A DNA stretch of 64,000 nucleotides, taken from contig OZ059895.1 in NCBI GenBank assembly GCA_964057225.1, forward strand, positions 744,001 to 808,000, written 5' to 3'. How positions within the stretch are numbered: position 1 is the stretch's first letter; every line of letters begins with the position of its first letter. Positions 34,801 through 46,907 of the stretch are shown piece after piece. The position numbers and the translations under genes were made by a program. The stretch is from Auanema rhodensis. Its lineage: Eukaryota; Nematoda; Chromadorea; Rhabditida; Rhabditidae. The notes below the pieces were generated by a model that saw only the letters and a list, made by a program, of their open reading frames with translations, did not search any database and had not been told where the DNA came from.

Positions 34801-37436
34801 TTTTTAGATTCCTTTTTTTGAGGCAAAGACGATGGACAATGTTATTCAACGAAAAAATTAATTCTTCAGGGTGAAAATCGAGGATATAAGTGTGAACTTA
34901 TATCAGTTGATATCTCGGTGCATTTTTAAGTTAGCGCAAATCTGATAACACAAATCGACGCAGCTTAAAAATCCGCATCGAATGCACTATACTACATTGA
35001 GAAACGCTTAATACAAAAATTAGTTATGATCGTTTGAAAAATGATGCAATAGTGTATGTTGAGTTTCCATGTACACTCAACATTGCTTCCAAAAACATTT
35101 TGACAAAAATTTTTTCGAAAAATTTCAAAATAATTTAGCAAAAAGTAGATGTTTTTAGATTTCATTTTTCAAGGCAAAGACGATAGACAATGTTATTCAA
35201 CGAAAAAATTAATTCTTCAGGGTGAAAATCGAGGATATAAGTGTGAACTTATATCAGTTGATATCTCGGTGCATTTTTAAGCTAGCGCAAATCTGATAAC
35301 ACAGATCGACGCAGCTTAAAAATCCGCATCGAATGCACTATACTACATTGAGAAACGCTTAATACAAAAATTTGTTATGATCGTTTGAAAAATGATGCAT
35401 TAGTGTATGTTGAGTTTCCATGTACACTCAACATTGCTTCCAAAAACATTTTGACAAAAATTTTTTCGAAACATTTCAAAATAATTTAGCAAAAAGTAGA
35501 TGTTTTTAGATTCCTTTTTTCAAGGCAAAGACGATGGACAATGTTATTCAACGAAAAAATTAATTCTTCAGGGAGAAAATCGAGGATATAAGTGTGAACT
35601 TATATCAGTTGATATCTCGGTGCATTTTTAAGCTAGCGCAAATCTGATAACACAAATCGACGCAGCTTAAAAATCCGCATCGAATGCACTATACTACATT
35701 GAGAAACGCTTAATACAAAAATTAGTTATGATCGTTTGAAAAATGATGCATTAGTGTATGTTGAGTTTCCATGTACACTCAACATTGCTTCCAAAAACAT
35801 TTTGACAAAAATTTTTTCGAAAAATTTCAAAATAATTTAGCAAAAAGTAGATGTTTTTAGATTTCATTTTTCAAGGCAAAGACGATAGACAATGTTATTC
35901 AACGAAAAAACTAATTCTTCAGGGTGAAAATCGAGGATATAAGTGTGAACTTATATCAGTTGATATCTCGGTGCATTTTTAAGCTAGCGCAAATCTGATA
36001 ACACAGATCGACGCAGCTTAAAAATCCGCATCGAATGCACTATACTACATTGAGAAACGCTTAATACAAAAATTAGTTATGATCGTTTGAAAAATGATGC
36101 ATTAGTGTATGTTGAGTTTCCATGTACACTCAACATTGCTTCCAAAAACATTTTGACAAAAATTTTTTTGAAAAATTTCAAAATAATTTAGCAAAAAGTA
36201 GATGTTTTTAGATCCCATTTTTCAAAGCAAAGACGATGGACAATGTTATTCAACGAAAAAATTAATTCTTCAGGGTGAAAATCGAAGATATAAGTGTGAA
36301 CTTATATCAGTTGATATCTCGGTGCATTTTTAAGTTAGCGCAAATCTGATAACACAAATCGACGCAGCTTAAAAATCCGCATCGAATGCACTATACTACA
36401 TTAAGAAACGCTTAATACAAAAATTAGTTATGATCGTTTGAAAAATGATGCAATAGTGTATGTTGAGTTTCCATGTACACTCAACATTGCTTCCAAAAAC
36501 ATTTTGACAAAAATTTTTTCGAAACATTTCAAAATAATTTAGCAAAAAGTAGAAGTTTTTAGATTCCTTTTTTCAAGGCAAAGACGATGGACAATGTTAT
36601 TCAACGAAAAAATTAATTCTTCAGGGAGAAAATCGAGGATATAAGTGTGAACTTATATCAGTTGATATCTCGGTGCATTTTTAAGCTAGCGCAAATCTGA
36701 TAACACAAATCGACGCAGCTCAAAAATCCGCATCGAATGCACTATACTACATTGAGAAACGCTTAATACAAAAATTAGTTATGATCGTTTGAAAAATGAT
36801 GCATTAGTGTATGTTGAGTTTCCATGTACACTCAACATTGCTTCCAAAAACATTTTGACAAAAATTTTTTCGAAAAATTTCAAAATAATTTAGCAAAAAG
36901 TAGATGTTTTTAGATTCCTTTTTTTGAGGCAAAGACGATGGACAATGTTATTCAACGAAAAAATTAATTCTTCAGGGTGAAAATTGAGGATATAAGTGTG
37001 AACTTATATCAGTTGATATCTCGGTGCATTTTTAAGTTAGCGCAAATCTGATAACAAAGATCGACGCAGCTTAAAAATCCGCATCGAATGCACTATACTA
37101 CATTGAGAAACGCTTAATACAAAAATTAGTTATGATCGTTTGAAAAATGATGCATTAGTGTATGTTGAGTTTCCATGTACACTCAACATTGCTTCCAAAA
37201 ACATTTTGACAAAAATTTTTTCGAAACATTTCAAAATAATTTAGCAAAAAGTAGATGTTTTTAGATTCCTTTTTTTGAGGCAAAGACGATGGACAATGTT
37301 ATTCAACGAAAAAATTAATTCTTCAGGGTGAAAATCGAGGATATAAGTGTGAACTTATATCAGTTGATATCTCGGTGCATTTTTAAGTTAGCGCAAATCT
37401 GATAACACAAATCGACGCAGCTTAAAAATCCGCATC
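31824..37436. repeat. 16-monomer satellite segment, second copy of the 5.6-kb duplication
   Basis: It has the same monomer order and length (5,613 bp) as 20597-26209, offset by 11,227 bp. It includes d' at 32526, a'' at 32877, h at 33929 and the seven-monomer copy at 34279-36734. Differences seen include ATTCTTTTTTTTG in the b unit at 33227, CTTTAGGG in the c unit at 33578, and ACATTGAG rather than ACATTAAG in the d unit at 35331. Confidence 0.88.
34279..36734. repeat. Seven-monomer repeat a'-b-c-d-e-f-g, copy 4
   Basis: Starts are 34279 a' (350 bp), 34629 b, 34980 c, 35331 d, 35682 e, 36033 f and 36384 g. The g unit keeps ACATTAAGAAAC, while the d unit has the common ACATTGAGAAAC. Confidence 0.88.
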
Positions 37437-40400
37437 GAATGCACTATACTACATTGAGAAACGCTTAATACAAAAATTAGTTATGATCGTTTGAAAAATG
37501 ATGCAATAGTGTATGTTGAGTTTCCATGTACACTCAACATTGCTTCCAAAAACATTTTGACAAAAATTTTTTCGAAAAATTTCAAAATAATTTAGCAAAA
37601 AGTAGATGTTTTTAGATTTCATTTTTCAAGGCAAAGACGATAGACAATGTTATTCAACGAAAAAATTAATTCTTCAGGGTGAAAATCGAGGATATAAGTG
37701 TGAACTTATATCAGTTGATATCTCGGTGCATTTTTAAGCTAGCGCAAATCTGATAACACAGATCGACGCAGCTTAAAAATCCGCATCGAATGCACTATAC
37801 TACATTGAGAAACGCTTAATACAAAAATTTGTTATGATCGTTTGAAAAATGATGCATTAGTGTATGTTGAGTTTCCATGTACACTCAACATTGCTTCCAA
37901 AAACATTTTGACAAAAATTTTTTCGAAACATTTCAAAATAATTTAGCAAAAAGTAGATGTTTTTAGATTCCTTTTTTTAAGGCAAAGACGATGGACAATG
38001 TTATTCAACGAAAAAATTAATTCTTCAGGGAGAAAATCGAGGATATAAGTGTGAACTTATATCAGTTGATATCTCGGTGCATTTTTAAGCTAGCGCAAAT
38101 CTGATAACACAAATCGACGCAGCTCAAAAATCCGCATCGAATGCACTATACTACATTGAGAAACGCTTAATACAAAAATTAGTTATGATCGTTTGAAAAA
38201 TGATGCATTAGTGTATGTTGAGTTTCCATGTACACTCAACATTGCTTCCAAAAACATTTTGACAAAATTTTTTCGAAAAATTTCAAAATAATTTAGCAAA
38301 AAGTAGATGTTTTTAGATTCCTTTTTTTGAGGCAAAGACGATGGACAATGTTATTCAACGAAAAAATTAATTCTTCAGGGTGAAAATTGAGGATATAAGT
38401 GTGAACTTATATCAGTTGATATCTCGGTGCATTTTTAAGTTAGCGCAAATCTGATAACAAAGATCGACGCAGCTTAAAAATCCGCATCGAATGCACTATA
38501 CTACATTGAGAAACGCTTAATACAAAAATTAGTTATGATCGTTTGAAAAATGATGCATTAGTGTATGTTGAGTTTCCATGTACACTCAACATTGCTTCCA
38601 AAAACATTTTGACAAAATTTTTTCGAAAAATTTCAAAATAATTTAGCAAAAAGTAGATGTTTTTAGATTCCTTTTTTTGAGGCAAAGACGATGGACAATG
38701 TTATTCAACGAAAAAATTAATTCTTCAGGGTGAAAATTGAGGATATAAGTGTGAACTTATATCAGTTGATATCTCGGTGCATTTTTAAGTTAGCGCAAAT
38801 CTGATAACAAAGATCGACGCAGCTTAAAAATCCGCATCGAATGCACTATACTACATTGAGAAACGCTTAATACAAAAATTAGTTATGATCGTTTGAAAAA
38901 TGATGCATTAGTGTATGTTGAGTTTCCATGTACACTCAACATTGCTTCCAAAAACATTTTGACAAAAATTTTTTCGAAACATTTCAAAATAATTTAGCAA
39001 AAAGTAGATTTTTTTAGATTCCTTTTTTTGAGGCAAAGACGATGGACAATGTTATTCAACGAAAAAATTAATTCTTCAGGGTGAAAATCGAGGATATAAG
39101 TGTGAACTTATATCAGTTGATATCTCGGTGCATTTTTAAGTTAGCGCAAATCTGATAACACAAATCGACGCAGCTTAAAAATCCGCATCGAATGCACTAT
39201 ACTACATTGAGAAACGCTTAATACAAAAATTAGTTATGATCGTTTGAAAAATGATGCAATAGTGTATGTTGAGTTTCCATGTACACTCAACATTGCTTCC
39301 AAAAACATTTTGACAAAAATTTTTTCGAAAAATTTCAAAATAATTTAGCAAAAAGTAGATGTTTTTAGATTTCATTTTTCAAGGCAAAGACGATGGACAA
39401 TGTTATTCAACGAAAAAATTAATTCTTCAGGGTGAAAATCGAGGATATAAGTGTGAACTTATATCAGTTGATATCTCGGTGCATTTTTAAGCTAGCGCAA
39501 ATCTGATAACACAGATCGACGCAGCTTAAAAATCCGCATCGAATGCACTATACTACATTGAGAAACGCTTAATACAAAAATTTGTTATGATCGTTTGAAA
39601 AATGATGCATTAGTGTATGTTGAGTTTCCATGTACACTCAACATTGCTTCCAAAAACATTTTGACAAAAATTTTTTCGAAACATTTCAAAATAATTTAGC
39701 AAAAAGTAGATGTTTTTAGATTCCTTTTTTCAAGGCAAAGACGATGGACAATGTTATTCAACGAAAAAATTAATTCTTCAGGGAGAAAATCGAGGATATA
39801 AGTGTGAACTTATATCAGTTGATATCTCGGTGCATTTTTAAGCTAGCGCAAATCTGATAACACAAATCGACGCAGCTTAAAAATCCGCATCGAATGCACT
39901 ATACTACATTGAGAAACGCTTAATACAAAAATTAGTTATGATCGTTTGAAAAATGATGCATTAGTGTATGTTGAGTTTCCATGTACACTCAACATTGCTT
40001 CCAAAAACATTTTGACAAAAATTTTTTCGAAAAATTTCAAAATAATTTAGCAAAAAGTAGATGTTTTTAGATTTCATTTTTCAAGGCAAAGACGATAGAC
40101 AATGTTATTCAACGAAAAAACTAATTCTTCAGGGTGAAAATCGAGGATATAAGTGTGAACTTATATCAGTTGATATCTCGGTGCATTTTTAAGCTAGCGC
40201 AAATCTGATAACACAGATCGACGCAGCTTAAAAATCCGCATCGAATGCACTATACTACATTGAGAAACGCTTAATACAAAAATTAGTTATGATCGTTTGA
40301 AAAATGATGCATTAGTGTATGTTGAGTTTCCATGTACACTCAACATTGCTTCCAAAAACATTTTGACAAAATTTTTTCGAAAAATTTCAAAATAATTTAG

Positions 40401-43400
40401 CAAAAAGTAGATGTTTTTAGATTCCTTTTTTTGAGGCAAAGACGATGGACAATGTTATTCAACGAAAAAATTAATTCTTCAGGGTGAAAATCGAGGATAT
40501 AAGTGTGAACTTATATCAGTTGATATCTCGGTGCATTTTTAAGCTAGCGCAAATCTGATAACACAGATCGACGCAGCTTAAAAATCCGCATCGAATGCAC
40601 TATACTACATTGAGAAACGCTTAATACAAAAATTAGTTATGATCGTTTGAAAAATGATGCATTAGTGTATGTTGAGTTTCCATGTACACTCAACATTGCT
40701 TCCAAAAACATTTTGACAAAATTTTTTCGAAAAATTTCAAAATAATTTAGCAAAAAGTAGATGTTTTTAGATTCCTTTTTTTGAGGCAAAGACGATGGAC
40801 AATGTTATTCAACGAAAAAATTAATTCTTCAGGGTGAAAATTGAGGATATAAGTGTGAACTTATATCAGTTGATATCTCGGTGCATTTTTAAGTTAGCGC
40901 AAATCTGATAACAAAGATCGACGCAGCTTAAAAATCCGCATCGAATGCACTATACTACATTGAGAAACGCTTAATACAAAAATTAGTTATGATCGTTTGA
41001 AAAATGATGCATTAGTGTATGTTGAGTTTCCATGTACACTCAACATTGCTTCCAAAAACATTTTGACAAAAATTTTTTCGAAACATTTCAAAATAATTTA
41101 GCAAAAAGTAGATGTTTTTAGATTCCTTTTTTTGAGGCAAAGACGATGGACAATGTTATTCAACGAAAAAATTAATTCTTCAGGGTGAAAATCGAGGATA
41201 TAAGTGTGAACTTATATCAGTTGATATCTCGGTGCATTTTTAAGTTAGCGCAAATCTGATAACACAAATCGACGCAGCTTAAAAATCCGCATCGAATGCA
41301 CTATACTACATTGAGAAACGCTTAATACAAAAATTAGTTATGATCGTTTGAAAAATGATGCAATAGTGTATGTTGAGTTTCCATGTACACTCAACATTGC
41401 TTCCAAAAACATTTTGACAAAAATTTTTTCGAAAAATTTCAAAATAATTTAGCAAAAAGTAGATGTTTTTAGATTTCATTTTTCAAGGCAAAGACGATAG
41501 ACAATGTTATTCAACGAAAAAATTAATTCTTCAGGGTGAAAATCGAGGATATAAGTGTGAACTTATATCAGTTGATATCTCGGTGCATTTTTAAGCTAGC
41601 GCAAATCTGATAACACAGATCGACGCAGCTTAAAAATCCGCATCGAATGCACTATACTACATTGAGAAACGCTTAATACAAAAATTTGTTATGATCGTTT
41701 GAAAAATGATGCATTAGTGTATGTTGAGTTTCCATGTACACTCAACATTGCTTCCAAAAACATTTTGACAAAAATTTTTTCGAAACATTTCAAAATAATT
41801 TAGCAAAAAGTAGATGTTTTTAGATTCCTTTTTTCAAGGCAAAGACGATGGACAATGTTATTCAACGAAAAAATTAATTCTTCAGGGAGAAAATCGAGGA
41901 TATAAGTGTGAACTTATATCAGTTGATATCTCGGTGCATTTTTAAGCTAGCGCAAATCTGATAACACAGATCGACGCAGCTTAAAAATCCGCATCGAATG
42001 CACTATACTACATTGAGAAACGCTTAATACAAAAATTAGTTATGATCGTTTGAAAAATGATGCATTAGTGTATGTTGAGTTTCCATGTACACTCAACATT
42101 GCTTCCAAAAACATTTTGACAAAAATTTTTTTGAAAAATTTCAAAATAATTTAGCAAAAAGTAGATGTTTTTAGATCCCATTTTTCAAAGCAAAGACGAT
42201 GGACAATGTTATTCAACGAAAAAATTAATTCTTCAGGGTGAAAATCGAAGATATAAGTGTGAACTTATATCAGTTGATATCTCGGTGCATTTTTAAGTTA
42301 GCGCAAATCTGATAACACAAATCGACGCAGCTTAAAAATCCGCATCGAATGCACTATACTACATTAAGAAACGCTTAATACAAAAATTAGTTATGATCGT
42401 TTGAAAAATGATGCAATAGTGTATGTTGAGTTTCCATGTACACTCAACATTGCTTCCAAAAACATTTTGACAAAAATTTTTTCGAAACATTTCAAAATAA
42501 TTTAGCAAAAAGTAGAAGTTTTTAGATTCCTTTTTTCAAGGCAAAGACGATGGACAATGTTATTCAACGAAAAAATTAATTCTTCAGGGAGAAAATCGAG
42601 GATATAAGTGTGAACTTATATCAGTTGATATCTCGGTGCATTTTTAAGCTAGCGCAAATCTGATAACACAAATCGACGCAGCTCAAAAATCCGCATCGAA
42701 TGCACTATACTACATTGAGAAACGCTTAATACAAAAATTAGTTATGATCGTTTGAAAAATGATGCATTAGTGTATGTTGAGTTTCCATGTACACTCAACA
42801 TTGCTTCCAAAAACATTTTGACAAAAATTTTTTCGAAAAATTTCAAAATAATTTAGCAAAAAGTAGATGTTTTTAGATTCCTTTTTTTGAGGCAAAGACG
42901 ATGGACAATGTTATTCAACGAAAAAATTAATTCTTCAGGGTGAAAATTGAGGATATAAGTGTGAACTTATATCAGTTGATATCTCGGTGCATTTTTAAGT
43001 TAGCGCAAATCTGATAACAAAGATCGACGCAGCTTAAAAATCCGCATCGAATGCACTATACTACATTGAGAAACGCTTAATACAAAAATTAGTTATGATC
43101 GTTTGAAAAATGATGCATTAGTGTATGTTGAGTTTCCATGTACACTCAACATTGCTTCCAAAAACATTTTGACAAAAATTTTTTCGAAACATTTCAAAAT
43201 AATTTAGCAAAAAGTAGATGTTTTTAGATTCCTTTTTTTGAGGCAAAGACGATGGACAATGTTATTCAACGAAAAAATTAATTCTTCAGGGTGAAAATCG
43301 AGGATATAAGTGTGAACTTATATCAGTTGATATCTCGGTGCATTTTTAAGTTAGCGCAAATCTGATAACACAAATCGACGCAGCTTAAAAATCCGCATCG

Positions 43401-44100
43401 AATGCACTATACTACATTGAGAAACGCTTAATACAAAAATTAGTTATGATCGTTTGAAAAATGATGCAATAGTGTATGTTGAGTTTCCATGTACACTCAA
43501 CATTGCTTCCAAAAACATTTTGACAAAAATTTTTTCGAAAAATTTCAAAATAATTTAGCAAAAAGTAGATGTTTTTAGATTTCATTTTTCAAGGCAAAGA
43601 CGATAGACAATGTTATTCAACGAAAAAATTAATTCTTCAGGGTGAAAATCGAGGATATAAGTGTGAACTTATATCAGTTGATATCTCGGTGCATTTTTAA
43701 GCTAGCGCAAATCTGATAACACAGATCGACGCAGCTTAAAAATCCGCATCGAATGCACTATACTACATTGAGAAACGCTTAATACAAAAATTAGTTATGA
43801 TCGTTTGAAAAATGATGCATTAGTGTATGTTGAGTTTCCATGTACACTCAACATTGCTTCCAAAAACATTTTGACAAAATTTTTTCGAAAAATTTCAAAA
43901 TAATTTAGCAAAAAGTAGATGTTTTTAGATTCCTTTTTTTGAGGCAAAGACGATGGACAATGTTATTCAACGAAAAAATTAATTCTTCAGGGTGAAAATT
44001 GAGGATATAAGTGTGAACTTATATCAGTTGATATCTCGGTGCATTTTTAAGTTAGCGCAAATCTGATAACAAAGATCGACGCAGCTTAAAAATCCGCATC
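37437..44100. repeat. Rearranged satellite core: shortened higher-order units
   Basis: The order is c-d'-a'-a'-b-c-d-e-h-a'-b-c-d''-f-g-a-b-c-a'. Three departures from the seven-monomer order are visible: d' at 37788 jumps straight to a (loss of e-f-g), h at 40243 follows e where f is expected, and d'' at 41645 (d body with an e-like CACAG end) jumps to f (loss of e). The c unit at 39190 carries GACGATGG instead of GACGATAG, a mark shared with the c unit at 44802. Confidence 0.82.
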
Positions 44101-46556
44101 GAATGCACTATACTACATTGAGAAACGCTTAATACAAAAATTAGTTATGATCGTTTGAAAAATGATGCATTAGTGTATGTTGAGTTTCCATGTACACTCA
44201 ACATTGCTTCCAAAAACATTTTGACAAAATTTTTTCGAAAAATTTCAAAATAATTTAGCAAAAAGTAGATGTTTTTAGATTCCTTTTTTTGAGGCAAAGA
44301 CGATGGACAATGTTATTCAACGAAAAAATTAATTCTTCAGGGTGAAAATTGAGGATATAAGTGTGAACTTATATCAGTTGATATCTCGGTGCATTTTTAA
44401 GTTAGCGCAAATCTGATAACAAAGATCGACGCAGCTTAAAAATCCGCATCGAATGCACTATACTACATTGAGAAACGCTTAATACAAAAATTAGTTATGA
44501 TCGTTTGAAAAATGATGCATTAGTGTATGTTGAGTTTCCATGTACACTCAACATTGCTTCCAAAAACATTTTGACAAAAATTTTTTCGAAACATTTCAAA
44601 ATAATTTAGCAAAAAGTAGATGTTTTTAGATTCCTTTTTTTGAGGCAAAGACGATGGACAATGTTATTCAACGAAAAAATTAATTCTTCAGGGTGAAAAT
44701 CGAGGATATAAGTGTGAACTTATATCAGTTGATATCTCGGTGCATTTTTAAGTTAGCGCAAATCTGATAACACAAATCGACGCAGCTTAAAAATCCGCAT
44801 CGAATGCACTATACTACATTGAGAAACGCTTAATACAAAAATTAGTTATGATCGTTTGAAAAATGATGCAATAGTGTATGTTGAGTTTCCATGTACACTC
44901 AACATTGCTTCCAAAAACATTTTGACAAAAATTTTTTCGAAAAATTTCAAAATAATTTAGCAAAAAGTAGATGTTTTTAGATTTCATTTTTCAAGGCAAA
45001 GACGATGGACAATGTTATTCAACGAAAAAATTAATTCTTCAGGGTGAAAATCGAGGATATAAGTGTGAACTTATATCAGTTGATATCTCGGTGCATTTTT
45101 AAGCTAGCGCAAATCTGATAACACAGATCGACGCAGCTTAAAAATCCGCATCGAATGCACTATACTACATTGAGAAACGCTTAATACAAAAATTTGTTAT
45201 GATCGTTTGAAAAATGATGCATTAGTGTATGTTGAGTTTCCATGTACACTCAACATTGCTTCCAAAAACATTTTGACAAAAATTTTTTCGAAACATTTCA
45301 AAATAATTTAGCAAAAAGTAGATGTTTTTAGATTCCTTTTTTCAAGGCAAAGACGATGGACAATGTTATTCAACGAAAAAATTAATTCTTCAGGGAGAAA
45401 ATCGAGGATATAAGTGTGAACTTATATCAGTTGATATCTCGGTGCATTTTTAAGCTAGCGCAAATCTGATAACACAAATCGACGCAGCTTAAAAATCCGC
45501 ATCGAATGCACTATACTACATTGAGAAACGCTTAATACAAAAATTAGTTATGATCGTTTGAAAAATGATGCATTAGTGTATGTTGAGTTTCCATGTACAC
45601 TCAACATTGCTTCCAAAAACATTTTGACAAAAATTTTTTCGAAAAATTTCAAAATAATTTAGCAAAAAGTAGATGTTTTTAGATTTCATTTTTCAAGGCA
45701 AAGACGATAGACAATGTTATTCAACGAAAAAACTAATTCTTCAGGGTGAAAATCGAGGATATAAGTGTGAACTTATATCAGTTGATATCTCGGTGCATTT
45801 TTAAGCTAGCGCAAATCTGATAACACAGATCGACGCAGCTTAAAAATCCGCATCGAATGCACTATACTACATTGAGAAACGCTTAATACAAAAATTAGTT
45901 ATGATCGTTTGAAAAATGATGCATTAGTGTATGTTGAGTTTCCATGTACACTCAACATTGCTTCCAAAAACATTTTGACAAAAATTTTTTTGAAAAATTT
46001 CAAAATAATTTAGCAAAAAGTAGATGTTTTTAGATCCCATTTTTCAAAGCAAAGACGATGGACAATGTTATTCAACGAAAAAATTAATTCTTCAGGGTGA
46101 AAATCGAAGATATAAGTGTGAACTTATATCAGTTGATATCTCGGTGCATTTTTAAGTTAGCGCAAATCTGATAACACAAATCGACGCAGCTTAAAAATCC
46201 GCATCGAATGCACTATACTACATTGAGAAACGCTTAATACAAAAATTAGTTATGATCGTTTGAAAAATGATGCAATAGTGTATGTTGAGTTTCCATGTAC
46301 ACTCAACATTGCTTCCAAAAACATTTTGACAAAAATTTTTTCGAAACATTTCAAAATAATTTAGCAAAAAGTAGAAGTTTTTAGATTCCTTTTTTCAAGG
46401 CAAAGACGATGGACAATGTTATTCAACGAAAAAATTAATTCTTCAGGGAGAAAATCGAGGATATAAGTGTGAACTTATATCAGTTGATATCTCGGTGCAT
46501 TTTTAAGCTAGCGCAAATCTGATAACACAAATCGACGCAGCTCAAAAATCCGCATC
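44101..46556. repeat. Seven-monomer repeat a'-b-c-d-e-f-g, copy 5
   Basis: Starts are 44101 a' (350 bp), 44451 b, 44802 c (with GACGATGG), 45153 d, 45504 e, 45855 f and 46206 g (ACATTGAG form). This is the last complete copy that begins with the one-base-deleted a' monomer. Confidence 0.88.
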
Positions 46557-46907
46557 GAATGCACTATACTACATTGAGAAACGCTTAATACAAAAATTAG
46601 TTATGATCGTTTGAAAAATGATGCATTAGTGTATGTTGAGTTTCCATGTACACTCAACATTGCTTCCAAAAACATTTTGACAAAAATTTTTTCGAAAAAT
46701 TTCAAAATAATTTAGCAAAAAGTAGATGTTTTTAGATTCCTTTTTTTGAGGCAAAGACGATGGACAATGTTATTCAACGAAAAAATTAATTCTTCAGGGT
46801 GAAAATTGAGGATATAAGTGTGAACTTATATCAGTTGATATCTCGGTGCATTTTTAAGTTAGCGCAAATCTGATAACAAAGATCGACGCAGCTTAAAAAT
46901 CCGCATC
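46557..46907. repeat. a-type satellite monomer linking core and second higher-order family
   Basis: A normal 351-bp a unit (TTTGAGG, TTGAGG, GTTAGC, CAAAG). To its right the e, f and g types disappear until 56736. Confidence 0.8.
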
